Source: an uncultured Euryhalocaulis sp. (GTDB lineage Bacteria > Pseudomonadota > Alphaproteobacteria > Caulobacterales > Maricaulaceae). From it: DNA of 64,000 bases. The DNA is taken from assembly GCA_913055605.1 (NCBI GenBank), contig CAJXKJ010000001.1, positions 62,001 through 126,000 on the forward strand, given 5' to 3'. Numbering within the stretch: position 1 is the stretch's first letter; each line of letters opens with the position of its first letter. Of the stretch, positions 16,655 to 24,634 are shown in pieces. The translations under genes and the position numbers were made by a program. Below the pieces are notes generated by a model, which saw nothing but the letters and a program-made list of their open reading frames with translations, did no database searches and was not told the DNA's origin.

Positions 16655-17335
16655 GTGCTGCTCAGCATTCCCGACGTCCTGACCGCCGACCAGGTGGCGC
16701 GCTGCCGCCAGGTGCTGGACGCCGCCGAATGGGTCGATGGAGGGGTCACCGCCGGCGCCCAGTCGGGCATGGTGAAACGCAACATGCAGCTGCCCGAGGG
16801 GTCGGAGGCGCACCGCAAGCTGGGCGAGGCGGTTCTGGACGCGCTTGGCCGCTGCCCGCATTTCATTTCCGGCGCGCTGCCGGCGCGGGTCTTCCCGCCG
16901 CTGTTCAACCGCTATGAAGGCGGGCAGGAGTTCGGCGCCCATGTCGACAACGCCATCCGCCAGATTCCGGGCGGCGGGGGGCGCATCCGCACCGACCTGT
17001 CCGCCACGCTCTTCTTCAGCGCCCCCGACGAATATGACGGCGGGGAGCTGGTGGTGGAGGACACCTATGGCGAGCACACCGTGAAGCTGCCGGCGGGCAG
17101 CATGGTGCTCTATCCCTCCACCAGCCTGCACCGCGTCACCCCTGTCACGCGCGGGGCGCGCATCGCCTCCTTCTTCTGGATCCAGTCCATGGTCCGGGAC
17201 GATGGCCAGCGCACGATGCTGTACAATCTCGACACGACCATCCAGAAACTGCGCGACGATGGCGCGGCCGAGGACCGTCTGGTCGAACTGACGGCCCATT
17301 ATCACAATCTGCTACGCCGCTGGGCGGACGCCTGA
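16655..17335 (+). CDS. piuC: PKHD-type Fe(II)/2-oxoglutarate hydroxylase PiuC
   Basis: 226 residues, GTG start at 16655 after AGAGG. A cytoplasmic dioxygenase of the PiuC/YbiX family with iron ligands H96 and D98 (GAHVDN) and H159 (STSLHRV), and R169 (RGARI) to bind 2-oxoglutarate. Length fits the family. PiuC genes commonly sit next to Fiu/PiuA receptors, as here. The substrate is not established; a part in processing imported iron-siderophore complexes or in iron homeostasis is usually supposed. exbB follows after 25 bp. Confidence 0.93.
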   Translation: MLLSIPDVLTADQVARCRQVLDAAEWVDGGVTAGAQSGMVKRNMQLPEGSEAHRKLGEAVLDALGRCPHFISGALPARVFPPLFNRYEGGQEFGAHVDNAIRQIPGGGGRIRTDLSATLFFSAPDEYDGGELVVEDTYGEHTVKLPAGSMVLYPSTSLHRVTPVTRGARIASFFWIQSMVRDDGQRTMLYNLDTTIQKLRDDGAAEDRLVELTAHYHNLLRRWADA

Positions 17336-17360
17336 GCCGGCGCGAGGACTTAGCCGAACC

Positions 17361-18119
17361 ATGATCCTTCTCACCGCCGCAGCCCCCCTTGCGCCCGAGG
17401 CGCCCGCCGCCGCGCCAATTCCCGCGCCCGCGCTGGAGGCGCCGATTCTGCCCGACCTGACGCCCTGGGGCATGTTCATGGGCGCGGACATCGTGGTGAA
17501 GCTGGTCATTATCGGCCTGCTCGTCGCGTCGGTGGTCACCTGGACGATCTATCTGGCCAAGAGCGCGGAGCTGCGCTCCGCCCAGCGCCGCCTGCGCGAC
17601 GCCATCGACGACGTGAATTCCGCCAGCTCCGTTCAGGACGCCGCGACCCGCGTCGGCGAGGCCGGTGCCCCGGGCGCCCTGGCCCAGGCGGTGGCGGAGG
17701 AGCGCGCGATCTCCCGCTCCACCGGCGCGGCCGACAAGGAAGGGGTGAAGGAGCGCGCGGTCTCCCGCCTGGAGCGGATCCAGGCCGGGGCCAACCGGCG
17801 CATGACGGCCGGGGTCGGCATCCTGGCCACGATCTCCAACACCGCGCCCTTCGTCGGCCTGTTCGGCACGGTCTGGGGGATCATGAACGCCTTTATCGGC
17901 ATCTCGGAATCGCAGACGACGAACCTCGCCGTCGTCGCGCCGGGCATCGCGGAGGCGCTGCTGGCGACCGCGCTGGGTCTGGTTGCGGCGATCCCGGCTA
18001 CGGTGATCTATAATCATTTCAGCCGGGCGGTCGGCGGCTGGCGCGCGAACCTGATGGATTTGTCCGCCGCGCTGCTGCGCCTGCTGTCGCGTGAACTGGA
18101 TTCGGACGGAGCGCGGTAA
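17361..18119 (+). CDS. exbB: TonB-system proton channel protein ExbB
   Basis: 252 residues. The N-terminus is Ala/Pro-rich; TM1 lies at about residues 45-67 (VVKLVIIGLLVASVVTW), TM2 and TM3 at about 153-178 and 195-215, with GLFGTVWGIMNAF and ALLATALGLVAAIPA. It belongs to the MotA/TolQ/ExbB family and forms the pentameric inner membrane channel that energises TonB. Its stop overlaps the exbD start (TAATG), so the two are translationally coupled. TolQ is excluded by the piuC and TonB neighbours. Confidence 0.95.
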   Translation: MILLTAAAPLAPEAPAAAPIPAPALEAPILPDLTPWGMFMGADIVVKLVIIGLLVASVVTWTIYLAKSAELRSAQRRLRDAIDDVNSASSVQDAATRVGEAGAPGALAQAVAEERAISRSTGAADKEGVKERAVSRLERIQAGANRRMTAGVGILATISNTAPFVGLFGTVWGIMNAFIGISESQTTNLAVVAPGIAEALLATALGLVAAIPATVIYNHFSRAVGGWRANLMDLSAALLRLLSRELDSDGAR

Positions 18120-18541
18120 TGGGCATCAAGCTCAGCGGCGACAGCGACGAGCTTGAAGAAAGCCACGACATCAACGTCACGCCCATGCTGGACGTGATGC
18201 TGGTGCTGCTCATCATTTTCATGGTCGCCGCGCCGCTGGCCACCGTGTCGGTCCCCGTCGACCTGCCGGACTCCAATGCGCCGGCCGACCCGCGCCCGGA
18301 CAAGCCGATCTATCTGTCCATCCGCGCCGACTCTACGCTCGCGCTCGGCGAGACCGACGTGACGATGGAGGGGCTGGGCGAGGCGCTGGCCGCCGAGACC
18401 GGCGGCGACACCGAGACGCGCGTCTATATCCGCGGCGACCGCGCGGTGGCCTATGGCGAGCTGATGGGCGTGATGAACGCCTTGCGGGCCGAGGGCTACA
18501 GCCAGGTTGGTCTGGTGGGGCTGGAGGACGTGGCACCCTGA
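18119..18541 (+). CDS. exbD: TonB-system protein ExbD
   Basis: 140 residues. A short cytoplasmic start ([26 protein letters not shown]) carries the membrane Asp needed for proton translocation, within the single TM at about residues 25-45. A periplasmic domain follows ([11 protein letters not shown]...[12 protein letters not shown]). Overlaps exbB by one base and tonB by one base. Works with ExbB to transmit the proton motive force to TonB. Confidence 0.95.
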   Translation: MGIKLSGDSDELEESHDINVTPMLDVMLVLLIIFMVAAPLATVSVPVDLPDSNAPADPRPDKPIYLSIRADSTLALGETDVTMEGLGEALAAETGGDTETRVYIRGDRAVAYGELMGVMNALRAEGYSQVGLVGLEDVAP

Positions 18542-19245
18542 TGCTGCGGCAGTTCACCGATCCGGCCCGGCGTGTGTGGTCGATCTGCTTCTGCGTCGCA
18601 ATCTTGATGCACGCGGGGGCGGCCGCCGCGCTGCTGGTGTCCCAGCCCTTCAAGGCGCAGGACGCGACCTCGCCAATGCAGATCGCGCTGCTGCCGCCGC
18701 CGCCGACGCCCGAGCCTGAGCCCGAACCGGAGCCGGAGCCCGAGCCGGAACCTGAGCCCGAGCCCGAACCGGAGCCGGAACCTGAACCCGAACCGGAGCC
18801 CGAGCCGGAACCGATCCCGGAGCCCGAGCCCATTCCCGAGCCGGTGACCCAGCCGGCCCCGCCGCCGCCGCCCCGGCCCACGCCTCCGCCGCCGCCGCGT
18901 CAGGCGACGGTCGCTCCCGCGCCGCCGGCGCCACCCGCGCCCCCGGCCAAGACCCAGGGCGAGATCAGCTGGGAGGCGCGCGTGGTCGCGCATGTGAAGC
19001 GCCACCAGCGCTATCCGCGCGAGGCCCGCTTCAACCGGGAGGAAGGCACGGTGCGCGTGCGTTTCACCGTGGACCGCGGCGGCGCCGTGCGCCTGCGCGA
19101 AGTGGTGGAGGGCAGCGGCCATCCCGATCTGGACGCGGAGGCGCTGGCCATGTTCGACCGCGCCTCGCCGGTGCCGCGCCCGCCCGAGGAGATGCGGGGC
19201 GCCCAGTTCACCTATGTCATCCCGGTGAATTTCGACCTGCACTGA
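18541..19245 (+). CDS. tonB: Energy transducer TonB
   Basis: 234 residues. One N-terminal TM ([22 protein letters not shown], His in the membrane as in TonB), a long rigid Pro linker with about 19 Glu-Pro units (residues about 57-100) followed by Pro/Ala repeats, and a C-terminal TonB domain with [18 protein letters not shown] and [11 protein letters not shown]. It spans the periplasm to contact the TonB box of receptors. The start overlaps the exbD stop (TGATG). The linker DNA is a repeat tract that could vary in length between strains. Confidence 0.95.
   Translation: MLRQFTDPARRVWSICFCVAILMHAGAAAALLVSQPFKAQDATSPMQIALLPPPPTPEPEPEPEPEPEPEPEPEPEPEPEPEPEPEPEPEPIPEPEPIPEPVTQPAPPPPPRPTPPPPPRQATVAPAPPAPPAPPAKTQGEISWEARVVAHVKRHQRYPREARFNREEGTVRVRFTVDRGGAVRLREVVEGSGHPDLDAEALAMFDRASPVPRPPEEMRGAQFTYVIPVNFDLH
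18709..18840 (+). repeat. Glu-Pro codon repeat tract in tonB
   Basis: About 22 copies of the 6-bp unit GA(A/G)CC(N), broken twice by ATCCCG/ATTCCC. It encodes the EP-rich linker of TonB. Codon choice is mixed (GAGCCC, GAACCG, GAGCCG), which lowers but does not remove slippage risk. Confidence 0.9.
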
Positions 19246-19367
19246 CCGGTCCGGTCATTGTAGCCCGCTCATTTCGGGCGGCCGGAATTTCTGGCCGCTC
19301 CCCTCCCGCGCCGCTAGCATGGGCGAAAGCGCGGCCGTCAGAGCCGCGCGGGACCGGGAGGACATCG

Positions 19368-20405
19368 ATGCCGCTTCGCCTGACGCTGGCGGCCTGCGCC
19401 GCGCTGGCCGCGTATGCGGGCGCCGCGCACGCCCAGACGCAACAGCCCTCCGACGCGCTCGCCGCCGAATGCGGCCGCGACTGTCTGGAGGCGCTGGTCG
19501 ACGACTATCTGGAGGCGTTGGCGGCGAACGACCCGTCCCGCCTGACGGTCACCGGCGATGTCCGTTTCACCGAGCAGGGCGTGGAGCTGCCGCTCGGCCA
19601 TGGCCTCTGGAAGACGGCGAGCGGGATCGGGACCTATCGCCATATCTTCGCCGACCCGCAAATGGGCCAGGTCGGCGCCTATATGTCGGTGCGGGAGAAC
19701 GGCCAGCCGGCGATGCTGGAGCTGCGCATGAAGCGCGAGCCCGGCGGCGCGGTCAGCGAGATCGAGACGCTGGTGATCCGCAACGCCGGCCAGGTCACCC
19801 GGATGGAGGAGGGCGGCTTCCCGCTGCCGCTCTGGACAGAGCCCGTGCCGGAGAGCGAGCGCCTGACGCGCGAGCAGCTGGTGCGCGCGGCGAATTCCTA
19901 TTTCAGCGCGCTGGAGAACCAGGACGGGCGCGGAATCTACGCCTTCAGCGACGACTGCAACCGGCTGGAAAACTCCAACTACACGTCCAACGCCCAGGGT
20001 ACGAGCTTCGAGGGTTCGCTGGACGACGCGCCGACCTATGCGGAGCTGAATATCGGCGCGCTCGGCTGCCGCGAGCAGTTCGAGACCGGCTATTTCGCCA
20101 TCGACACCGAGCTGCACGGCCGCCGCTTCCCGGTCGTGGATATCGAGCGCGGCGCGGTCTTCGCCTGGGTGTTTTTCGACCATGACGGCAAGTCGAAGGA
20201 GATCACGCTGGCCGACGGCTCGAAGCGGCCGACCGGCAATGCGCTCTGGACCTGGCAGATGGGCGAGTCGTTCAAGATCGAACGCGGCCTGATCACCCAT
20301 ATCGAGGCCTGGATGGTGGAGGCCCAGTACCACCAGTCCGGCGGCTGGGACAATTTCGACCGCGATCATTATGGCATCGTCGACGCCGGGGGGATCGGCA
20401 AATGA
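19368..20405 (+). CDS. Secreted protein with two NTF2-like halves
   Basis: 345 residues. GGGAGGA precedes the ATG and a signal peptide (LAACAALAAYAGAAHAQ) follows. Half one begins ECGRDCLEALVDDYLEALAANDPSRL; half two begins TREQLVRAANSYFSALENQDGRGIYAFSDDCNRLEN. Both have the helix-then-strand pattern of NTF2/SnoaL-like domains. LGCREQFETGYF and GRRFPVVDIERG are shared almost word for word with the protein at 52879-53784. Exported, probably with disulphides. Overlaps the next gene by 4 bp. Function unknown; NTF2-like folds bind small hydrophobic ligands or act as isomerases/dehydratases. Confidence 0.78.
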   Translation: MPLRLTLAACAALAAYAGAAHAQTQQPSDALAAECGRDCLEALVDDYLEALAANDPSRLTVTGDVRFTEQGVELPLGHGLWKTASGIGTYRHIFADPQMGQVGAYMSVRENGQPAMLELRMKREPGGAVSEIETLVIRNAGQVTRMEEGGFPLPLWTEPVPESERLTREQLVRAANSYFSALENQDGRGIYAFSDDCNRLENSNYTSNAQGTSFEGSLDDAPTYAELNIGALGCREQFETGYFAIDTELHGRRFPVVDIERGAVFAWVFFDHDGKSKEITLADGSKRPTGNALWTWQMGESFKIERGLITHIEAWMVEAQYHQSGGWDNFDRDHYGIVDAGGIGK

Positions 20406-21244
20406 CCGCGCTTCTGAAAGCCGCCGCCGGGGCGCTGTGCGCCGCTGCGCTCGCCCCGGCCGCCGTCGCCGCGCCGTCCGAATGCGACCGGGACTGCCTG
20501 GTCGAAACGGCCCAGGATTTCCTGGACGCCGTGGCGGCGCACGACGCCTCGCTGCTGGACTGGAACGCCTATGCCCGCTGGACCCTGAACGGGATCGAGC
20601 TGCCGTTCAGCGAGGCGGTCTGGGCGCTGGAGAACGGCGTTTCGGATTCCTATCAATACATCGTGCCGGACGCGGAGACGGGCGAGGTCGGGATCGTCAC
20701 GACCTGGACGTTCGACGGCACGCCGGCCCTGATGGCCGCGCGGCTGAAGGTCGAATGGGGCCGGCCGTCGGAGGCCGAGCTGATCGTGAACACCCAGGCC
20801 CGCGATGCGGAGACGGACTATGCGGCGCTGGCCAATCCGCTGCTGGGCGCCTCCACGGCGATCCCGGAGGCCTCGCGCCTGTCTCGCGATGATCTGGCCG
20901 GCTTCGCGGACTCCTATTTCGACGGGTTGGAGGCGCAGGCCTTCGGCCCCGTGGCGACCTCCTGCGCCCGCATCGTGAACGGCGCGCCGATGGAGTCCTG
21001 CGGCCTGTTCGAACCGGAACATACGGACACGGTCTCGCCGCGCCGCTTCGCCGCCGTCGACCCGTCGCGCGGCCTGGTCTTCGCCATCGTGCGCTATAAC
21101 GACGACGGCGTGCGGGAGGGCGGCGCGCCGAACTCCACGCTGGCCGCGACCGTCCTGCGCATCACCAATAGCGAGATCACCCGGATCGAGACGGTGGCCG
21201 AGGGCGTGCACTATATGGCGCCGACCGGCTGGGACGGGGACTGA
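20402..21244 (+). CDS. Secreted protein with two NTF2-like halves, second copy
   Basis: 280 residues, a shorter paralogue of the preceding gene and coupled to it by ATGA. Signal peptide LLKAAAGALCAAALAPAAVAA. Conserved start ECDRDCLVETAQDFLDAVAAHD and second half SRDDLAGFADSYFDGLEAQ. RRFAAVDPSRGLVFAIV replaces the GRRFPVVD block. Ends GWDGD, like the GGWDN and SPWDD ends of its relatives. Probably works with its neighbour. No catalytic residues can be assigned. Confidence 0.75.
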   Translation: MTALLKAAAGALCAAALAPAAVAAPSECDRDCLVETAQDFLDAVAAHDASLLDWNAYARWTLNGIELPFSEAVWALENGVSDSYQYIVPDAETGEVGIVTTWTFDGTPALMAARLKVEWGRPSEAELIVNTQARDAETDYAALANPLLGASTAIPEASRLSRDDLAGFADSYFDGLEAQAFGPVATSCARIVNGAPMESCGLFEPEHTDTVSPRRFAAVDPSRGLVFAIVRYNDDGVREGGAPNSTLAATVLRITNSEITRIETVAEGVHYMAPTGWDGD

Positions 21245-21262
21245 CCCCGTCCCGGCGGCCGT

Positions 21263-21997
21263 CTATCGGTGACTGATCACCAGCGCTTCGGAAAACTCGC
21301 GCCGGCTCACCCGGCCGTCGCCATTGCTGTCCAGCGCTTCGACACCGTCGCCCTCGCCGAGCGCCAGCGCGCCGTCGCCGTTCTCGTCCAGCAGAGCGAA
21401 CGCGCGTTCCGCGGCGTCGCCCAATGCGGTCTCCACCTCGTCCATGGAGATAATGCCGTCTCCGTCAGAGTCGAAGGCGGCGAATACGCCGTCGGCGTTC
21501 TGCGGCGCGGGATGAACGGTCTCGTCATGGACCGCTGCCAGCGACACGTTGCCGAAGGCCAGAAACATGTCTGGCCCGGCGTCTTCGGCTTTCAGGCGGA
21601 TCATCGCGTCTGACTTCACGCCGATTGCGGCGCTCTGGTATTCGTCCCGGCTGATCGCGCCGTCGCCATTGGCGTCCAGGGTCTCGAAAAAGGGCCGCAG
21701 ATCGGGCGCGGCCCCGGCGGGGAGGGTGCTGGTCAGAAGGGCGGAAACCCCGGCCGCGCCGATCACGGCGGCGAAGGCGGGGCGGGGATGTTTGCGGATG
21801 GCGGTCATGGCGGTCTCCACTGTCAGGTTGGCCTTGGGACGCGCCGGCCGCCGCACATAGTCCGCCATGAATTCCCGGAACAGGGCGCTGGCGGGACGGC
21901 CCTCCCTGCGGGCCCTGGCGAGGAAATCCCGCTTCAGGCTCCAGGGGACGCGGACCTTGATCGTCTCGCTCTTTTTCTCGTTCCGTTCGGGTTTCAC
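21263..21997 (-). CDS. RHH domain, membrane segment and EF-hand protein (copy A)
   Basis: 244 residues. Residues about 8-48 (SETIKVRVPWSLKRDFLARA... ASALFREFMADYV) have the strand-helix-helix pattern of CopG/Arc-type DNA-binding domains. After a basic stretch (RKHPRP) comes one hydrophobic segment at about 73-95, ending PAGAAPD, which could be a stop-transfer anchor or an AxA signal peptidase site. Four EF-hand loops follow: DANGDGAISRDE, DSDGDGIISMDE, DENGDGALALGE and DSNGDGRVSRRE. Predicted topology: DNA-binding part inside, Ca-binding part in the periplasm. This suggests a membrane-tethered calcium-responsive regulator, an inference. The next gene upstream is its paralogue. Confidence 0.78.
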   Translation of the reverse strand: MKPERNEKKSETIKVRVPWSLKRDFLARARREGRPASALFREFMADYVRRPARPKANLTVETAMTAIRKHPRPAFAAVIGAAGVSALLTSTLPAGAAPDLRPFFETLDANGDGAISRDEYQSAAIGVKSDAMIRLKAEDAGPDMFLAFGNVSLAAVHDETVHPAPQNADGVFAAFDSDGDGIISMDEVETALGDAAERAFALLDENGDGALALGEGDGVEALDSNGDGRVSRREFSEALVISHR

Positions 21998-22071
21998 GTG
22001 GCGGCTCCATGCGGCGCGGCGCGCGCCGAACAGCGCACGCCGCCAGCCTCAGGAAAACCGCAAAGCCGTGC

Positions 22072-22093
22072 GCACACAATGCGTTTCGTGTGC
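22072..22093 (-). promoter_or_regulatory. Inverted repeat upstream of RHH/EF-hand copy A
   Basis: Arms GCACAC and GTGTGC enclose a 10-bp centre (AATGCGTTTC). It lies 75 bp before the start codon at 21997. The same layout is found before copy B at 23052-23073, with matching changes in both arms. It could be an autoregulatory operator, or a weak terminator of the gene upstream. Confidence 0.5.
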
Positions 22094-22126
22094 CCACGGC
22101 CTTTGCCCGCGATCACGGGGCGATGG

Positions 22127-22972
22127 TCAGACGGCGTCCTCGTATTCCGCCCGGGTGACGGCGCCGTCGCTATCGGCGTCGGCGCGCTTCAGGGCCTCCG
22201 CGACGCGTTCGCCGCCGTCCGGCGAGCCCAGCGGGTTGGCGGTCATCTCCGCCTCGGAAATCACGCCGTCGCCGTCGGAATCCAGCGTGTCGAAGGACCG
22301 GGTGCGCATGGTCAGCCACCGCGCCTCGAACTCTGCGAAGGACAGCGCGCCGTCGCCGTCCGCATCGCCTGCCATGAACTCGGCCAGCAGCGGCCGGGGC
22401 GGGCCGGAATCCAGCGGCGTCTGCGTCTGCTCCTGCCCGGTCCGGCGCATCGAATACAGGATCATGGTGCGCTCTTCGCCCTCGGGCGTCGTCATGGGCA
22501 GGAAGATCGGCCCGACATTCTGCTCCCCGGCGGACGGCGGGGTGAAGTCGGGCGATTCCGGCCGGCGCTCCAGGCGGATTTCGCGGGTCTCGCCGCCGCT
22601 GCGGTCCCGGCCGATCTCCTCAAGCGTGACTGCGCCGTCGCCGTCGGCGTCCAGGCGGTCGAAGGCCGCGCGCAGGTCGGGCGCGGCGCCGGCGGGGATC
22701 GTGCTGGCCAGAAGGGCGGATATTCCCGCCGCCCCCAGGACGGCGGCGAAGGCGGGGCGGGGATGTTTGCGGACGGTGTGCATGGCGGACTCCAGCGTTT
22801 GGGTTGCGGTGCGATGCGCTGGCCGCCGCACATAGTCCTCCATCAGCCGGCGCAGCGCTTCGCTGGCCGGAACGCCTTCGCTGCGCGCCTTCGCCATGAA
22901 CGCCTGTTTCAGGCGCCAGGGCACACGCGCTTCGATCGTTTCGGACTTCTTCTGGGGCTTGTCGGTCTTCAC
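22127..22972 (-). CDS. RHH domain, membrane segment and EF-hand protein (copy B)
   Basis: 281 residues, same architecture as copy A: RHH-like KKSETIEARVPWRLKQAFMA and ASEALRRLMEDYV (about residues 8-50), basic VRKHPRP, hydrophobic AFAAVLGAAGISALLAST ending AGAAPD, and four EF-hands (DADGDGAVTLEE, DADGDGALSFAE, DSDGDGVISEAE, DADSDGAVTRAE). The third position of the last loop is Asp and the fifth is Asp, so Ca binding is still plausible. Between loops one and two sits an 80-residue insert (about 130-200) absent from copy A, with no recognised fold. The RHH and membrane parts are the most alike between the two copies. Confidence 0.78.
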   Translation of the reverse strand: MKTDKPQKKSETIEARVPWRLKQAFMAKARSEGVPASEALRRLMEDYVRRPAHRTATQTLESAMHTVRKHPRPAFAAVLGAAGISALLASTIPAGAAPDLRAAFDRLDADGDGAVTLEEIGRDRSGGETREIRLERRPESPDFTPPSAGEQNVGPIFLPMTTPEGEERTMILYSMRRTGQEQTQTPLDSGPPRPLLAEFMAGDADGDGALSFAEFEARWLTMRTRSFDTLDSDGDGVISEAEMTANPLGSPDGGERVAEALKRADADSDGAVTRAEYEDAV

Positions 22973-23051
22973 CGGATCGGCTCCGTCTGCGGCGGTTCAC
23001 GCCCGCCGAAACAGACACGCCGCCAGCATCACTCAAAGCCGCAAGTGGCCG

Positions 23052-23073
23052 GGACACAAGGGTTTTCGTGTCC
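23052..23073 (-). promoter_or_regulatory. Inverted repeat upstream of RHH/EF-hand copy B
   Basis: Arms GGACAC and GTGTCC enclose AAGGGTTTTC, 80 bp before the start codon at 22972. Compared with the element before copy A, the second base of the left arm and its partner on the right both changed, so pairing is kept. Confidence 0.5.
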
Positions 23074-23096
23074 GGACACCGATCCCCGCGAAACGC

Positions 23097-24101
23097 CTAG
23101 GCCAGGTGGAAGACCCGGGCGGCGTTTTCGCCATAGACGAGAGCTTTGGTCTCTTCGTCCAGCGGGGCGTCGTCCATGAACTGCACCGCCGGGGCGGTCG
23201 GCTGGTAGGGATAGTCGATCGCCCACATCACCCGGTCCGCGCCCAGCATGTCGATGGAGTACTGGAGCGCCAGCGGGTTTTCCTGTCCGGACGTGGTGAT
23301 CCAGAAATTGCGCTTGAAATATTCGCTGGGCGTCAGCTCCAGCTTCGGCGCCACGCCGGATTTCAGGGCGCTGTTCTTGTGCATGTAGTCGAGGCGCCAG
23401 AGCCAGAAGGGGATGCCTTCCCCCATATGGCCGATCACGATCTTCAGCTTCGGGAAGCGGTCGAACAGGCCGCTGAAGATCAGGCGCAGGCAGTGGGTGC
23501 TGACCTCCACGCCATAGCCCCACAGGGCGTTTTCCATGCCGAACGTGTCGAACCCGCCGGCCATGTCCCAGCGCGGCGCGCGGGGATGGATATAGATCGC
23601 GGCGTCCAGCGCCTCGGCGGCCTCGAAGATCGAGAAATATTTCGCCTGGTCGTACCACTCATTGTGCGTGTGGCTGTTCACGACCAGGCCGTGCAGCTTC
23701 AGCTGGGTGATCGCCCGCTCGATCTCTTTGGCGGCGCCCTCCGGATCCTGCGGCGCGAAACTGGCCAGACCCGCGAACCGGGTCGGGTTCTTCGCGATTT
23801 CCACCACCAGCGCGTCGTTGGCGGTGGCGGCGAGGGCGGTGGCGGTCGGGGCGTCGAACATCTGCACGCCGGGGGCGGTCAGGGACAGGACGTGCATGTC
23901 GACGCCGCATTCGTCCATCACGCGGATGCGTTCATCCCAGTCCAGCAGGCCGTCCAGCGTGTATTGCCGCGGCGGGTTGTCGCCATAGACGTCGCGCACC
24001 AGGCGCATGTCCAGGCTTTGCTGGCCGGATTTCGAGATGCGGTTCAGCTCCGCCGCGACCTCGGGAATCGAAAACGCCTCCTCCGTCGCGATCCTGCGCA
24101 C
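23097..24101 (-). CDS. Amidohydrolase, 2,3-dihydroxybenzoate/gamma-resorcylate decarboxylase type
   Basis: 334 residues. The GTG at 24101 follows GGGGAGGA and gives the family start RRIATEEAF; a longer frame upstream adds an unlikely basic tail. TIM-barrel metal enzyme of the AHS ACMSD-like group: E8 in ATEEAF, YIHPRAP (metal His), GHMGEG and the late Asp in WAIDYPY. The position that is His in EEHF-type members is Ala, as I recall for 2,3-dihydroxybenzoate decarboxylases. Likely a non-oxidative decarboxylase or hydrolase of an aromatic acid. It lies apart from the main catabolic cluster at 44-55 kb. Substrate not determinable. Confidence 0.85.
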   Translation of the reverse strand: MRRIATEEAFSIPEVAAELNRISKSGQQSLDMRLVRDVYGDNPPRQYTLDGLLDWDERIRVMDECGVDMHVLSLTAPGVQMFDAPTATALAATANDALVVEIAKNPTRFAGLASFAPQDPEGAAKEIERAITQLKLHGLVVNSHTHNEWYDQAKYFSIFEAAEALDAAIYIHPRAPRWDMAGGFDTFGMENALWGYGVEVSTHCLRLIFSGLFDRFPKLKIVIGHMGEGIPFWLWRLDYMHKNSALKSGVAPKLELTPSEYFKRNFWITTSGQENPLALQYSIDMLGADRVMWAIDYPYQPTAPAVQFMDDAPLDEETKALVYGENAARVFHLA

Positions 24102-24231
24102 CGCGAGTCCTCCCCAGCCAGAATTTCGACGACAAGCGCCCCAACAGCCGAGGGTTATAAGGTTATCACGTTCCCGCCCGGCATCGCGCTTATATCGGGC
24201 CAAAACCCCTTGTGCGAGTGAGACTTAGGCG

Positions 24232-24253
24232 CACAACATTAATCTCTTGTCAT
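24232..24253 (-). promoter_or_regulatory. Element related to the G8 upstream island
   Basis: On the gene strand ATGACAAGA and ATGTTG are kept as in 4183-4207 and 7564-7588, with one extra base between them. It lies 131 bp before the amidohydrolase start, close to the 120-bp spacing seen before the G8 genes. It touches the T-tract of the csbD terminator, so part of the likeness may be coincidence. Confidence 0.35.
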
Positions 24254-24288
24254 AAAAGAACGCGCCCTCCGGGGGAGAGGGCGCGTTC
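24254..24288 (-). terminator. Intrinsic terminator of the CsbD-like gene
   Basis: A perfect 12-bp stem GAACGCGCCCTC / GAGGGCGCGTTC with a 7-nt loop, followed on the minus strand by TTTTAT. It starts 28 bp past the stop codon at 24317. Confidence 0.9.
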
Positions 24289-24316
24289 GGGTGCTTTTCA
24301 GCGACGGGTGAGGGGA

Positions 24317-24526
24317 TCAAACCCGGTCGCGCACCTTATCGGCGGCCTTGTCGACCGCTTTTCCTGCCTTGGTCTGGGCCTTGCCGGCCGCTTTCTGGGC
24401 CTTGCCTTCGGCTTCGCCCGACTTGTTGCCGGTCAGCTTCGCCGCGCCTTCCTTGAGGGCGCCGGCCGCCTGATTTTTGGCGCCGGCCGCCTTGGTCTTC
24501 GTTGCGGCTTTTTTCATGTCGCCCAT
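24317..24526 (-). CDS. CsbD-like stress protein
   Basis: 69 residues, very rich in Lys, Ala and Gly (KGKAQ, KAAGKAQTKAGKAVDKAADKV), with the GxxKxxxGKxxgd-like core of the CsbD family (AAGALKEGAAKLTGNKSGEAEGKAQ). The ATG at 24526 follows GGAGAG; an upstream in-frame ATG would add 29 unrelated residues. A small, soluble, probably disordered protein. Homologues are general-stress induced in several bacteria; the molecular role is unknown. It has its own terminator at 24254-24288. Confidence 0.8.
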   Translation of the reverse strand: MGDMKKAATKTKAAGAKNQAAGALKEGAAKLTGNKSGEAEGKAQKAAGKAQTKAGKAVDKAADKVRDRV

Positions 24527-24566
24527 GGCGATCTCTCCGTCTCGTTTGACGGTCTTTAAACGGGAA

Positions 24567-24599
24567 GGGGCGCGCCGCAGTTCCCCTGCGGCGCGCCCC
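24567..24599 (-). terminator. Hairpin terminator after folD
   Basis: A perfect 14-bp stem GGGGCGCGCCGCAG / CTGCGGCGCGCCCC with a 5-nt loop, followed on the minus strand by TTCCCGTTT. It lies 36 bp past the folD stop. Confidence 0.82.
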
Positions 24600-24634
24600 T
24601 CTTGCATAGACAAAAATCAATCTGCCGGACGGCG

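Noticed and set aside
18709-18840. CRISPR-like or minisatellite array
   Set aside because: It is an in-frame Glu-Pro codon repeat inside tonB, with no spacers.
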